Assembly (NCBI GenBank): GCA_025603075.1
Contig: MU626306.1
Coordinates: 57,929-121,928, forward strand
DNA: 64,000 bases
Origin: Neoconidiobolus thromboides FSU 785
Taxonomy: Eukaryota > Entomophthoromycota > Entomophthoromycetes > Entomophthorales > Neoconidiobolaceae
Reading direction: 5' to 3'
Part shown: positions 1 to 13,855 of the stretch, one piece after another
Layout of the letters: each line of letters opens with the position of its first letter
Numbering within the stretch: the stretch's first letter is position 1
The notes under the pieces: model-generated
Told to the model about the DNA's origin: nothing
What the model saw: only the letters and a program-made list of their open reading frames with translations
Database searches by the model: none
Position numbers and translations under genes: made by a program

Positions 1-1
1 A

Positions 2-821
2 AATCAAACACAACACAACAATAATTATAACTATAGCACAAATAATAACCCAGTGAATTTTAATCCCATTCAAGAATTTTTTCATGGTTTAAATACGACT
101 TTTAATGGTAATGATACTAATCAACAACAACAAGCTCAATATACTTCTAGTACTACTCAAACAAATGCTAATTATAATAATCGTCCAAATATGAGTAATA
201 ATACACAATCAGCAACTGGAAATGGTTTAAATCAGCAACAAAATAATACTCAACCAAGGCCACAACCAAGTGGTACCAATATTAATATAAATCATCAAAT
301 GAACCATCCATCATCACAAAATAAAGAAACAGCAAATACAAGTAAGTGATGTTTTATTATCTATAATAATTTAAAACTAATATAATAATACATTAGAGCA
401 AATATTAGAAAATTTAATTAAATCAGAAGATTATGAAGATAAAGTGAAAAAATTGCCTGTTAAACAATTAAAACAAATACTAAAAGAGAATTTAATTAAT
501 TTTGAGATGATATTAGAAAAGAAGGAATTAATTAATAAAGTAAATTACTTAATCCACTCCACAAAACAACAATCTACTCAAAGCGTCACCAACAATGAAA
601 TTAGTAACCCTAAATTAGAAGAACATGGATTAGAAGATAACTTTTTGTCAGATGAAAATTTATGCAAAATATGTTATGAAAATTCCATTAATTGTGTATT
701 GTTAGATTGTGGTCATTCAATTGCATGTGTTGAATGTGGTAAAGAATTATTAAAAAACTTATTACCTTGTCCAATTTGTAGAGCGGATATATCAAAAGTT
801 ATTCGAATTTATAAATCTTAA
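2..821 (+). CDS. RNF34/RFFL-like RING E3 ubiquitin ligase, 5' end outside window
   Basis: C-terminal part of a RING-type ubiquitin ligase. Two exons are visible: 2-341 (open to the window edge, no in-frame start) and 397-821, joined through a GTAAGT...TTAG intron that keeps frame. The first exon is Asn/Gln-rich and low in complexity. The second carries a SAP-like helical motif (KLPVKQLKQIL, then an EKKELINKV segment), which in the RNF34/RFFL/CARP family lies just before the RING. The last 50 residues hold a complete RING: CKIC, LDCGH, CVEC, CPIC. That order of SAP-like motif followed by C-terminal RING is the basis for the family name. The N-terminal FYVE-type finger expected in this family would lie upstream of the window. 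Substrates cannot be inferred. Confidence 0.75.
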
Positions 822-950
822 AATTAATATGAAGTTATTATTAATCAAGATCATTGAAATGACTGAATTTAGATTGATTAATATTAGTGATAATAATTAG
901 GAAGATAATAATAATATGATAGTTTAATGATTTTTTATTTTTTATTTTCA

Positions 951-2453
951 TTATACCATTTTTTCAGCTAATTTAGATTCGTCGATTTGACCTTTAATTA
1001 CATAATTTAAATTGGAATTCGCTACAGGTGGGGAACTAGAATATGTTTTTCTTCTAATTAAATAAAAAATATCAATATCAATGAATTATATCTTACTGTT
1101 TTACTTAATAATATTAATACTCGACTTACTTTTCCATTGAACCTCTTGATGGCCAAGTTGGAAACATACTTGGATCCTTTGGCGTTGGAGCTTCTCTATT
1201 ATTGTTTTATAATTAAAAATTATTGTTAATATACATATTATCATCAAATTTACTTAAAATAAGGGTGGTTTAAAGCTTCCTCAGCAGTGATGCGTTGTTC
1301 TGGATCATAGCATAATAAACAATTTAATAAATCCATCCCATTTTTAGTTAAGTATTGGAATTTGCTACGTAATTGATTGTAACTAAATAAAATAAACATG
1401 TCAATAAAAATAAATACGAGTATATCATATGTAAATGCTATGTAGTAATATTTAATAATTCTAACTTACGGATATTTTTTAAATTGAAATTTCTGAGCAT
1501 ATGGTAAATTCATATAATTGGGCCAATTATCTCGAGTTGGTGAGCCTAATAGTTTAAAAATCTATGATGTTTATATTAATAATTGCCTCAATAAAATAAT
1601 AATAACAAATTATACTATGTTAAATAATATTGGATAATTACTTACTCTACCAATTTGATCAATTTCTCCTTCACCTGGAAATAAAGGTTCATTTAATATT
1701 AATTCACCAAAAATACAGCCGATAGACCACATATCGATAGCTTTTGTATATTTTGTTTCTCCCAATAATAACTCTGGAGCTCTAATAATAATTAAGGAAA
1801 AATCATCAATATCAACTATAGTATAATATATAAAAACAAACTAGACTTACCTATACCATAATGTTACTACTAATTGTGTCATTTGATTAATAGGTTCTCC
1901 ATATTTTCTAGCGAGACCAAAATCCGCAACTTTGATTTCTCCACGGTTTGATAGTAACAAGTTACTAGTTTTTAAATCTCGATGCAATAACCAATTATCA
2001 TGTAATAATTTAATAGCTGACAATAATTGTAACATAATAGTTTTAACTTCGGATTGTAAAAAGGGGTTAGGCATATCTTTCATCAATGCTTTTAAATCAT
2101 GTTCAATGAAATCCATAACAATGTAGATACTATTTAATTGGAATTATGTCAATTATAAAATTACTATTTTAAATATATAACAGAGCTTACTCATCCAACC
2201 TTTTACCAACGACGATTTCTCGAACATTAACGATATTTGGATGCTTTGCAATTAACAGCGCTTGTATTTCCCTTAACGAAGTTATTGGAAACCCTTGTTT
2301 TTCATTTTCTAATTTTAACCTTTTTAAAGCTACTATATCCCCACTAGCTAGTTCTCTGGCTCTATATACAACTCCATAAGTTCCTTCATCAATTCGATTT
2401 AATTTTTCATAATTATTGATACTTCGACAGCCACTAATAATTGGGGCATCCAT
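951..2453 (-). CDS. CDK11: CDK11 (PITSLRE) cyclin-dependent kinase
   Basis: Serine/threonine kinase of the PITSLRE group, partner of L-type cyclins, acting in transcription and pre-mRNA splicing in the nucleus. Seven exons: 2453-2191, 2129-1851, 1781-1646, 1561-1470, 1382-1254, 1195-1130, 1053-951, giving 355 aa in one frame. Visible: the GCRS start of the domain, the ATP loop EGTYGVV (residues 23-29), catalytic K44, an exact PITSLRE helix (56-62), [14 protein letters not shown], and [10 protein letters not shown] at the activation loop. The C-terminal DPSMFPTWP segment is a CDK11 signature and separates it from CDK10. The protein is almost only kinase domain plus a short tail; the long charged N-terminus of animal CDK11 is absent. 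It is divergent from the C2 gene, with about 270 bp between the starts. Confidence 0.93.
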
Positions 2454-2725
2454 TCTGTTAAGGTATATTGGCGTTTAAATAAATAAAAATTTTTAGTATT
2501 TGGAGAGTTAAAATACAATCTATAAATGGTAATAAATTATCAAATTATCAAACTTTAAAATTAGTTAATTGTTGGCGCCAATAAAATTCTTGAAATTATT
2601 CATAAAAGCGTGATTTTAATAGATTTTAAGAGAACAATAAGTGGGTTAATAAAACTCATTGAATTCAATTTAATCTTTTTTTGATCTTTTTTATTCATTT
2701 TAATCCTATAACCCTTAATAATTCA
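2454..2725. promoter_or_regulatory. Shared upstream region of CDK11 and the C2 gene
   Basis: A 272-bp gap between two divergent start codons, so both promoters must lie here or overlap. It is AT-rich, contains a TTGGCGCCAA palindrome (about 2573-2582) resembling an E2F/MBF-type site, and T-rich tracts just before the C2 start. The palindrome is seen; its function is inferred. Confidence 0.45.
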
Positions 2726-4540
2726 ATGGTGAAACTTAAAAGAGCGGAGGAAATAGGGGAATTAGAAATCTGTGCACGAACGGCACGAAATTTATCTCAA
2801 AAAGTATTAGTAGGTAAACAAAGTCCATTTGTACAATTTAATTTAGATTCCGTTATCAAACAAACGGTAAGTGATAAGAGAGGAGGAAGAAATCCCCAAT
2901 GGTCGGACACCATAATATTTCCCATATTAAAAGATCAAGATAAGATATTAGTCACTATTTATAACAGGAAATCCAAAGTACAGTCGGATTATATTGGTGA
3001 AGTAAGTATTGATTTATTACCAATATTAAAAGAAGGTGAAAAAGATGCCTGGTTTCCGTTAAAAGATCGAGATGATTATGCAGGGGATGTTTATATTGAA
3101 TTTACTTATTATAAAAAAGGAGAACCAAGGGATAGAAATAAAGTTAATGTTACTAGTATTAATGAAATTGAAGAAGGTTTATCAATATTACAACTAAAAA
3201 ACATACGTCAAGATCCAAAATTAAATAGTATGGAGTTACCTAAAGATAGATCAATTAACAAAAATACAATGTTAAACGTGCCTAATAACAATCAAGTATT
3301 ACGAAAAAATACTAATTCAAGTCAGCTTAGTTTTAATAGTGAAAATAATGATACCACTCCTACTTTAGCCAATGAAAACGATTTGGTAGATATATTAGAT
3401 GAAATACGTTCCTTAGTAGATTATCCCTATCAACTACCTGCCCAAGAAGCACCTTTAGGGCCTGGAGCTTTACCACCCATGCGACGTAAACCATTACCCA
3501 AACCACCTAATTCCAATCGTAGTTCTAATAGTCAATTATTAACACCCAATAGTAATAATCTTAGTCAAAATGATTTATTATTAAATAACAATACACAATC
3601 TCCGACTATCATAGAACATCAGTTACAACAGGAAATGGAATTTAATAACAATCATATTCCTATCTTAAATACTAATAATAATCAATATAGTGTAGCTCAT
3701 TTTTATCAACAAAATAATAGTAACTCAAATTTAACCCGTACCCCATCTCCAGCTCCCTCTTCACAAATATCCGAATTGGTATTAGGTGATGCAATGAATT
3801 ATCAACGGTATCTTTCATTAACTGGAAGTAATTCAACTGCCTCTTTAACCCGACGTGGTTCTTTAGATAGTATAAAAACTGGAACTACAATGGAAGACTA
3901 TTTAGATCATGATCCCACTGTAGAAATTAAATTTAATAATAGTAAAATACCATCCATAAAAAGAAGGCCTTTAGAAGCACCTTCAATATTACAATCTCAA
4001 AATTTTTATAATCAACGTGTACCTTATCCAGAAGATGTACGTGGTAGACCTTTAATGTATTATCAACAACATCAGCAACAGCAACATCAGCAACAATTAC
4101 TTTCACTACAACAGATGAATATGGTTCCTGTTCCTGTTCCTTTAGTTAATAATGATAATACTCAGTTAACTAAACCCTTACCTCAATTAAGACCAATACC
4201 TTATCCTCCACCATCTCAACACCATACAATGATACCTCCACCATCAGCACATCCATCACATCCACATCATCACTTATCTCCTTACACTACAAATTTACAT
4301 TATCCACAAAGACCAATGTATCATCCACCAACTATGATGGAATATCCACCATCTAGATTTATACAACAACCTATTACTAATGGAGTAGGAGAATATTCTC
4401 CTGCTCCTAGACCTATGTTTTATTCTCCAAGAGCATTACCACCGCCTATTGTTTCACCTTTAATTAGACCACACGTAACACAAAGACAATTACCTAATCC
4501 TTATACTAATCAACCTAGGAGAGGTTCATTGGTAGATTAA
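2726..4540 (+). CDS. C2-domain protein, Inn1/Fic1-like cytokinesis factor
   Basis: Intronless, 604 aa from the ATG at 2726; an upstream in-frame TTG is not needed and the C2 homology begins straight after this ATG. Residues about 1-130 form a C2 domain (GELEICARTARNL, PFVQFNL, QWSDTIIFPI, GEVSIDL, WFPL). The rest is disordered and rich in Pro, Gln, Asn, His and Tyr, with many PxxP motifs (such as RRKPLPKPP) that could bind SH3 domains. An N-terminal C2 followed by a long proline-rich tail is the plan of fungal Inn1/Fic1, which links the actomyosin ring to septum formation by binding SH3 proteins such as Hof1 and Cyk3. The C2 domain lacks a clear set of calcium-binding aspartates. The domain is well supported; the Inn1 role is inferred from architecture. 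Confidence 0.7.
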   Translation: MVKLKRAEEIGELEICARTARNLSQKVLVGKQSPFVQFNLDSVIKQTVSDKRGGRNPQWSDTIIFPILKDQDKILVTIYNRKSKVQSDYIGEVSIDLLPILKEGEKDAWFPLKDRDDYAGDVYIEFTYYKKGEPRDRNKVNVTSINEIEEGLSILQLKNIRQDPKLNSMELPKDRSINKNTMLNVPNNNQVLRKNTNSSQLSFNSENNDTTPTLANENDLVDILDEIRSLVDYPYQLPAQEAPLGPGALPPMRRKPLPKPPNSNRSSNSQLLTPNSNNLSQNDLLLNNNTQSPTIIEHQLQQEMEFNNNHIPILNTNNNQYSVAHFYQQNNSNSNLTRTPSPAPSSQISELVLGDAMNYQRYLSLTGSNSTASLTRRGSLDSIKTGTTMEDYLDHDPTVEIKFNNSKIPSIKRRPLEAPSILQSQNFYNQRVPYPEDVRGRPLMYYQQHQQQQHQQQLLSLQQMNMVPVPVPLVNNDNTQLTKPLPQLRPIPYPPPSQHHTMIPPPSAHPSHPHHHLSPYTTNLHYPQRPMYHPPTMMEYPPSRFIQQPITNGVGEYSPAPRPMFYSPRALPPPIVSPLIRPHVTQRQLPNPYTNQPRRGSLVD

Positions 4541-4738
4541 TTAAGTTTAAGTTTTTGAATTCTTTTGAACATTAAAGTCGTTAATGTGTTTGTTTTTATA
4601 AAATTTAAAATATTTTTTACAAGTTAATTTTTTAAATAATAACAATAAAATAATTTAATAATCCGTTTTAAAATAAAATCTCTTAAATTTTAATAACCTT
4701 TCAAAAAAAATATTTCTCTTTCGTTTAACTCTTTTTTT

Positions 4739-6772
<2,034 letters not shown>

Positions 6773-7057
6773 CTTTTTGCTATCAAATTTTCTTTTATCT
6801 GATTTTCTTTTTTATTACAATATTGATAAAAATATTCAATTTTTATAACTTGAATTTTGAGTTTGAATTTCCAAACCAACTTTAAAGTGGCTAAATCATA
6901 AAATGTTGGTACTTAAACCAAGCATTTCATTTGTCAAAAAACATCTCAGTGACTTTTAGTAGTAAATTTTGAAATAAAAAAAAACATTAAAAAACATAAT
7001 AAACCCAATAAATACATCCAACATAATATTTTAATGATTCAATTCATCCCCATTTTT

Positions 7058-9132
7058 TTACGCTGTACCCCAATATCTTACTCTAGCATCATCTGAACAA
7101 GTCACGAACGCATCATCTGTTGGACTAGCTACTACTTTTTGAATCGGCTGTGGATTATTAAATGGTTGAGCTGGATAGCCAGCTACTTTTTTTCCCGATT
7201 TAGTACACCAGCCAACAATACCATGACCAGGCTCTCCAGTCACTGCTAATACATGGTTTTCATCTCTTGTGAAACAAGCATTAGCTAACCACTATATAAA
7301 ATATAAAAATATTAATATTAATTGTTATTATTATTAAATAAAAACTTACTGGTGTATGAGCACCTAAATACTCCATTACTTGTTTGCCCATTTTTAAATC
7401 CCAACATCTAACAATAGAATCTAAACCATAAGATAATAAATAATTATTATTTTTAGATATTTGAATAGAGGCAATAGGAGTGGATGAATGGGCTTTTGGT
7501 AAGGATTTTACTAAAGTTCCACTAACCCCATCCCATATTTTAATATCTCCATCTAAGGAAGAAGTGATGATTGTTTTTCCATCAGGAGAATAGCGTACTT
7601 GTGTCAATCCTTGTGTATGATGTTGAGAACTATTAGGAGTGTAACTTTGAAAAGTACGGATATCATAAATACGTAATTTTTCGCTTTCAGTAGCTGATAG
7701 AATTATTATATTTAATATGTATTAGATTCCTTATAATATTAATTTACCTAAAGCTAAAAAATCACCCGATGGATGAAAGCTTAAGGATTTAATTGGGTAT
7801 GAGTCCTATTTTTATTAATTTTATTTTATTGTTTCTTATTAATTTACCTGTAAATAACGAAACGCCTTTTTAACTTGAGGTTTGGATAAATCAAATAATT
7901 TAACACAACAATCTTCCGATGCTGATGCTAGTACTTGTCCATTGGGATGAAAGGCTAATTCATTAATAGGCTATTAAAATTAATATTAAGATTAATATTA
8001 AGGTTAATATATTATTATTATATATTCAATTTTTATTACCCCAATATGATCATACAATGCCTTAACTACTGGTTTTTCTTCTTCAGACCTTTTTTTGATT
8101 TTTGCTACCTCTAATACTTTTAAAGAACAATCAGCGGATCCTGTTGCTAACCAAATACCTTTAAAATTATATATTAATAAATGAGATATTAAAAAAATAG
8201 TTTAGTTTGTTCTACCATCTGGTGAAAAAGCAGCTGTTCTAGCTTGCATTTTATGAGCTGTTGTAAACCACACTGTTAAAGAAGGTAATTCTGGGGATTC
8301 TAAAAATAATAAATTAAGTTAGATAAAAATTTACTCATTTATTTCAGTAAAATAATAACTTACCAAATTCATCCATATCGTCATTAACATTGAAAGATAA
8401 CCCATTTTCTTCATTATTAGTTGAATTCCCTTCATTATTTAAATTTAATAATTCTAGTTGATTGGTGTTATCATATAGATTAAGTCCTAAAAAATTGATA
8501 TCTTCATTAACATTAACTTCACTTTTTGGTACAGATAAATTAAAAAATTCTTCAATTCCATGTTTTTGATATAATTTTCCATATTTTATTAATTCCAATA
8601 AATCATCTTTTTTTTCTAATACTTTTTTTTCTGGTAATGGTACATCTATATTCATTTCAATCCCATTCGTTTTTGATTCATTTTCTTCTTCCACTATAAT
8701 TTCTTCTTTATTTTCTTTTTTACTTTCTTGTTCTTCTGCTTTTTCTAAAGCTATCTTTTCTTCTATTTGTTGGACTTCTTCTTTTTTTTGCTCATATTCT
8801 TCAAATTGTTTCTTATTAATCATTTCAATTACTGAATTGGCTAAATCTTCATGTCCATACGATCCAAGTTGACTAGGAAAATAATTAATTTAAATGAAGT
8901 TTTATTCTCTTTTAGTATAACATAAATAATAATGTGATTTTTTATACTAAGTATAAATTATGTTAAACAAAAATTAAAATAATAAAAATGGGATTTAAAA
9001 TCATTTAATTTTTCAGTCTTAATATTTAAATCTATTTATTTGGATTTCTTTGTTAATCTTTATAATAATATGTTACCTTGCTATCAAGTCCAACACCTCG
9101 ATCTCCGTCATTTCTTTTTCAATAATTTCCAT
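7058..9132 (-). CDS. CSTF1: CstF50 (cleavage stimulation factor subunit 1), WD40 protein
   Basis: Subunit of the CstF complex that recognises the downstream element in pre-mRNA 3' end cleavage and polyadenylation. Eight exons: 9132-9077, 8872-8364, 8299-8216, 8158-8040, 7970-7848, 7805-7748, 7693-7350, 7291-7058; 508 aa. The N-terminus ([18 protein letters not shown]) matches the helical dimerisation segment of CstF50. A Glu/Lys-rich coiled and disordered stretch follows (about residues 40-185). The C-terminal half is a WD40 propeller with repeats such as [40 protein letters not shown] and a last repeat [11 protein letters not shown], close to the CstF50 ending. It was weighed against Prp19, but there is no U-box. 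Yeasts lack a CstF50, so its presence fits an early-branching fungus. Confidence 0.85.
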
Positions 9133-9495
9133 CTTTTTGAAAATTTTAATTTTATTAAAAAAACTTTATTTTAAATTTTGAATTTCTGGAAATTTATAAA
9201 CGACACTGAATAAAATTTGAGAAAATATCGACTTTTACTTAAATGACGTTGTAAAAGATGGTATATTTTATTAAATAATACAATTCAAAGTAACTTAGAG
9301 CTCAAATAAAGGGAGAATAAAAGCTTATAAGTTTAAAAAATATTTAAAAACAAAAATTTATAAAAGAATACATTTTATTAACGAAAATAGCAATTAACAT
9401 CCAAAACAAAGTAAACGTATCAACTCAAAGTAACCTTATTTTGTTCTTTGTATTAACCACTATGATATAAAAATGCCCAAATTCCCCTTTTGTAA

Positions 9496-11014
9496 TTATT
9501 TAAGTTCTACATAGTTGGCAGGAAACTAAAAAATTACATTAATATCAATAATATAGTCATAAAATATACTTACATCCCCTTGTTTCCCATGAAGTTCCCC
9601 TTTCCACCAATCATTTTGAGATTCTGTTTTTTTAATAATTGTAATAACATCTCCTCTGTTAAATGAAAGATCCTGTGCTTGATCACTATGATAGTCATAT
9701 AAAGCCACTGCTGTTTCCTTTCTACCTGGTCGATTTGGAACAGGTGGTGGGGCTCTCTTTTCATTGGTTGGCAATTTAAAGCCACCAGGTGTATAAGATG
9801 GTACTGGATCACTAGTTTCTTTTTCTGTTGGATTAGATCTACCATAGGTACTATTTGCTTCTGACAATGTAGATCGACCATAGGTACTTGTCTTTGTATA
9901 GCGACTACTTACAGAACCACTGTGTGATAATGTAGTTTCATTATCATCATATCTGCTTTCCATGGCACTAGGTACAGCTGCTGCTCTAGAATTTAATGCT
10001 TGGTATAATACACTAGCTTGTCCAGGTGCTTGTATTTTACCCGATAATAATTCTTTAGCTCTTACTGGTCGACCATAAAACTTAGAATTAGCATCTTTTC
10101 TTTCAACTATTACAGAACCTTCAATGGATATACCTAATTTGTTATTAAATACTCTCGTCTTTTATTATAAACAAAGAATTCTATTTACCTGCGAATAATC
10201 CTTTAGATTTACTAAAATATTATTTAATTAAATAAAAATAAAATAAAAAAATCAAATCTTACCTGTAAGAATAAATAGCAGCTAAATGAGCCACAGCACC
10301 ACCAGCTTCAGCACTTCTGCCTAATGGACCAGCAGCAACTAGAAGATAATTAATCAACTTAATTATTGTAAAACAAAGACAAATATAGAAATTACTAGAA
10401 AGGTTACCACCCAAAGTAACATTACCACCCTCTGAAAAAGCTTTAACTGCATCCGTTGTATTTAAAATAACCAAAAAATCAGTCAATTGGGCTCCGATTT
10501 GACCTCCGACACCCTAAACAATAAAGTGATATTAAAACTTAGCATTGAATAAAAGGTAAATAAAAATACTTACCACACCTGCTGTTCCGATACAAGATGG
10601 AGCTGACCAAGCTAATAATAGTATTTAATAATTAGTTAATTTATTTAAATCCATTTTATTTACTTCCATCGGGTAACCTAAAAAAACACTATCAAATCTC
10701 ATATTAACTTATAAATAAAAACAACTCTTACCTAGCTACAACGAGTCCAGAGCCTGCCCTTCCAGACCAAACGAAGCCAGCTTTAATAACAGTAAAAATA
10801 GCAAACCCTTTTGCTTTGGATAATATATTGGCAGGAACCACAGAATCTATTCCTCCTGCTACGGAAGGATCTAATAGAGGATTAAAAGAAAATTAGTTTG
10901 TAAAATTTGGGCAAATAAAGAAATATCAAACTTACCAATAAATTTATTTAAAATTTTAGCTGCTTTTGAACATTCACCAGCTAAATCGGTTGGAATTGGT
11001 GAGTTGATACCCAT
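9496..11014 (-). CDS. YSC84: YSC84/SH3YL1 (Lsb3/Lsb4) SH3 actin-binding protein
   Basis: Binds actin and phosphoinositides at endocytic patches. Nine exons: 11014-10936, 10870-10732, 10677-10664, 10611-10574, 10513-10396, 10338-10263, 10211-10189, 10133-9574, 9525-9496; 358 aa. The N-terminal YSC84 (SYLF) domain is complete: start MGINSPIP, FVWSGRAGSGLVVAR, DGTWSAPS, DFLVILNT, AGPLGRSAEAGG, YSKSKGLFAGISIEGS. A Ser/Thr-rich linker and a PPPVPNRPGR motif lead to a C-terminal SH3 domain (ALYDYHSDQAQDLSF, NDWWKGEL, FPANYVEL). One exon is only 14 nt (10677-10664), placed because it restores the conserved DGTWSAP and the frame. The donor of exon 5 is chosen from two possible GT sites by similarity. 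Confidence 0.92.
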
Positions 11015-12818
11015 TTTATCGCTTCTTTTATTGTTGTATCAAATTTAAAATATGAGAAAATATTAAAAACTTAAAATTTACTAAAATTTCTAGTTTTGAA
11101 TATTGTTGAAGCTTTTCGATAATATTTTTCAATGTGATGTCATTAGGTAGCAAAATGATTATTGGTGAATTTTCAATTTTTAATTGTTTTTGGGCTTGGA
11201 TGGTTAATTTTAGGTTTGGTAAATGTGCTTTTGGCTTTCCTTATGAAGAAACTTATAAATTCTTCTTAAATTAATGCTTTGGTTATTTGCCGTTGGTGTT
11301 ACATTGTTTTAGCACCTTGGTTACATCTTAGCTATATACTTTACCTTGGCTAGACTACAACAGTTACATTATCTAAGCTTAATAGATTTCAAACCATCCA
11401 ATAGGTTATCAAATAGCGGAGAAATTAAGCTAAAATGATGGGTTTAAAATACTAAGTTTCCATTTCTATGTTCGAGTTTTAAAATCATTAAATTTTGAAG
11501 CTAAAGGTATAAAGAAAATATTTTATATCAAAAACGTAGCTTATTTTAATTAAATAATAACAGAATGATCAATTTATGTACTCTTTAGCTTATTTTAGTA
11601 ATAATATATGTGATTTTTATTAATAAAATTTGCAAAAGTAGAGCTCTATATTTATCATTGCTATTGTTTTCTCTAATGATTGAAGATTGGTATAGCACTT
11701 CTATAAAAAGTTAAAATATATCGAAACAGTGAGCATATTTAGATAAGTTTTATTTCTTTACTAAAAATTATCTATAACGCTTAATGATTAATAACCTATT
11801 AACTAACTCTTCAATAAACTTGGCAATCTAGTCGCCAAGTATATGATTCATTACTTTTATAGCACTCTTAATATTTTCAAAATAAATATCTCAAATACAA
11901 TATAACCTTCTGATGCTATAAACAGTAGAATACAAATTAACTTAAATTGTAATCGGGTATTCAAGTTATTTTATAGGTTTTATAGGTAAATATGACCTAT
12001 TTATTAAACAGATGGCATAGGTGTGTTTTTTGTATCAGATTTACTTCTTTTCATAAATTGAGCTCAAAAAATAAACACTTTGTTTGTAGAAAAAGACGCT
12101 TTCTAAAGTCACCAGTTTTCTTTGCAAACATTAATTGGGGATCTATTTTCATGTTCAAGAATTTTACTAACAAATTTTCCACTTAAATAGCGCTTAAAAA
12201 ACGAAAAAAGTAATAAAGTCCAAAAAAACACTCCCATATCTATTAATTTTGACAATATTCAAGATTTCTCAAAGATGAAAAAACAGATAAATATGTCACA
12301 TTCCAAGACAATTATAAAACATCATATTACATACATTTAATGAATCAGTTTTTAACTATTAAATTTAATTCATTTATGAAAATATAATTAATGAAATATT
12401 AATGATCTTTTATTCTATTATTATATCAGAAATTATTTTATATACGAACAAAAGATACAACCTATAAACGTATTAGCGATCCTATTTTATGTATTTTTTA
12501 AAGTTGGATATCTTTCTATTTCAGTTTAAATCTAATATACTATTATTGATTCCAATAAAAGCTCTTAAAACATACAATATATATTTGTAAATCCTAAATT
12601 CTATCAAACTAAATTTTATCCTATTATTTCCGGAAAGTAAAATACATTCTTTAAAAATAATTCGCTTCTCAAATACATTTGTTAATCTCTGCTATTGATA
12701 TCTATCCATGGTAATAACAAACTCAAAATCCTGAATATTCCGTTTATGCATATGAATTAAATTACTTTTAGTATCTTTATTTTTATTAGACCATAAATAC
12801 AACAATATAGTAAAGTAT
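11015..12818. other. Gene-free interval, 1.8 kb
   Basis: Between the YSC84 start and the RPS16 stop. AT-rich, with no convincing exons on either strand. The only structured item is one foldback element at its right part (12135-12239). A 64-codon ORF at 11992-12186 runs into that element and is not supported. Confidence 0.5.
12135..12239 (+). mobile_element. Foldback MITE copy 1
   Basis: Element of the family described under finding 1, forward orientation (GGGGAT end on the left, CTCCCATAT on the right). The left terminus is worn (TTGGGG instead of ATATGGGG); the central TAGCGCTTAAAAAA block is intact. Confidence 0.75.
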
Positions 12819-13395
12819 TTAACGGTAAGATTTTTGGTATCTATAAAATAAGTAAAGTTCTTTTAAAAAATTATCAATAAAAAATACCTGGCACGAGCAC
12901 CTGGACCACCGAATTTCTTTGGTTCCATACGACGTGGATCAGCAACTAAGAGAGTACGGTCATATTTGACTAAGATTTCTTTAATTTCTTTCTTTGAAGC
13001 TTCATCAACGAATTTTTGGTGGAAAGCAACAAGAGCTTTAGCAAGAGCTTGACGAATAGCTAATTGAATAATCAATACCAATTAAAATTAAATTTCTTTT
13101 TTTTTCTAAAATTACCATAAACTTGGGAAGTATGACCACCACCGTTTACACGAATACGGATATCAAGGTTTTCGAAACGTTCTTTACCAACAATAAGGAT
13201 GGCTTCGTAAACTTTGAATTTGAGGATTTCTGGCTCAAGGAGCTCAAGTGGGAATCCGTTAACACGGATCATACCTTGACCACGCTTGCAGTGAGCAACA
13301 GCGGTGGCGAATTTCTTTTAAAATTTCAGCATGTTGACTCTAGTAAGACAAATAAATAAAATTACCTTACGTCCGAAACATTGAACAGCTTCCAT
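12819..13395 (-). CDS. RPS16: 40S ribosomal protein S16 (uS9)
   Basis: Small-subunit protein whose C-terminal tail reaches the decoding site. Four exons: 13395-13366, 13314-13116, 13059-12888, 12840-12819; 140 aa, the usual eukaryotic length is about 140-146. Clear family sequence: [65 protein letters not shown]. The final 22-nt exon encodes YQKSYR and the stop; without it the protein would lose the universally conserved C-terminal arginine that contacts P-site tRNA. Codons are more C-ending than in neighbouring genes, as expected for high expression. Confidence 0.96.
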
Positions 13396-13855
13396 ATTGT
13401 AATGAACTTAAATTAAAGATAAGTTTTGATGAAAATTTTGGAACATTATAAAATTTATATAGAATTGAATTCTCTCTTTAACTGAAAGTATTTCAAATAC
13501 AATAATTTAATGGATGTGCTTCCCTACCTAAGAGTTAATGTATTTAACCTGGAAGTCAAAAGAGAGTTCGATACCTATGCCTTCATATTGCTTAACTTGG
13601 TTTTTAATTTTACCTACTAATTTAATTTCTGGCCTAAATCTATTGGCTAACTTAATTGACTTGAAATTATTTTTCTAATTTTTAAAATGGGATTAATCTT
13701 TTAATTCTAATTTAATCCAAATATCTGATTAATTTCAACAATGATTGGCTTATTACAACTACAATTTTTAATCTAGGTATAAATTGACAGTAAAAAATGC
13801 CTTAAATTTACTCTTTACTTTATCTCAATCGTACTGATAAATTACTAACTTCGTG

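Noticed and set aside
7058-9132. Identification of the WD40 gene as Prp19
   Set aside because: No U-box at the N-terminus; the start and last repeat match CstF50.
13123-13359. Plus-strand ORF opposite RPS16
   Set aside because: It is the antisense of a well-supported ribosomal protein exon and resembles no protein.
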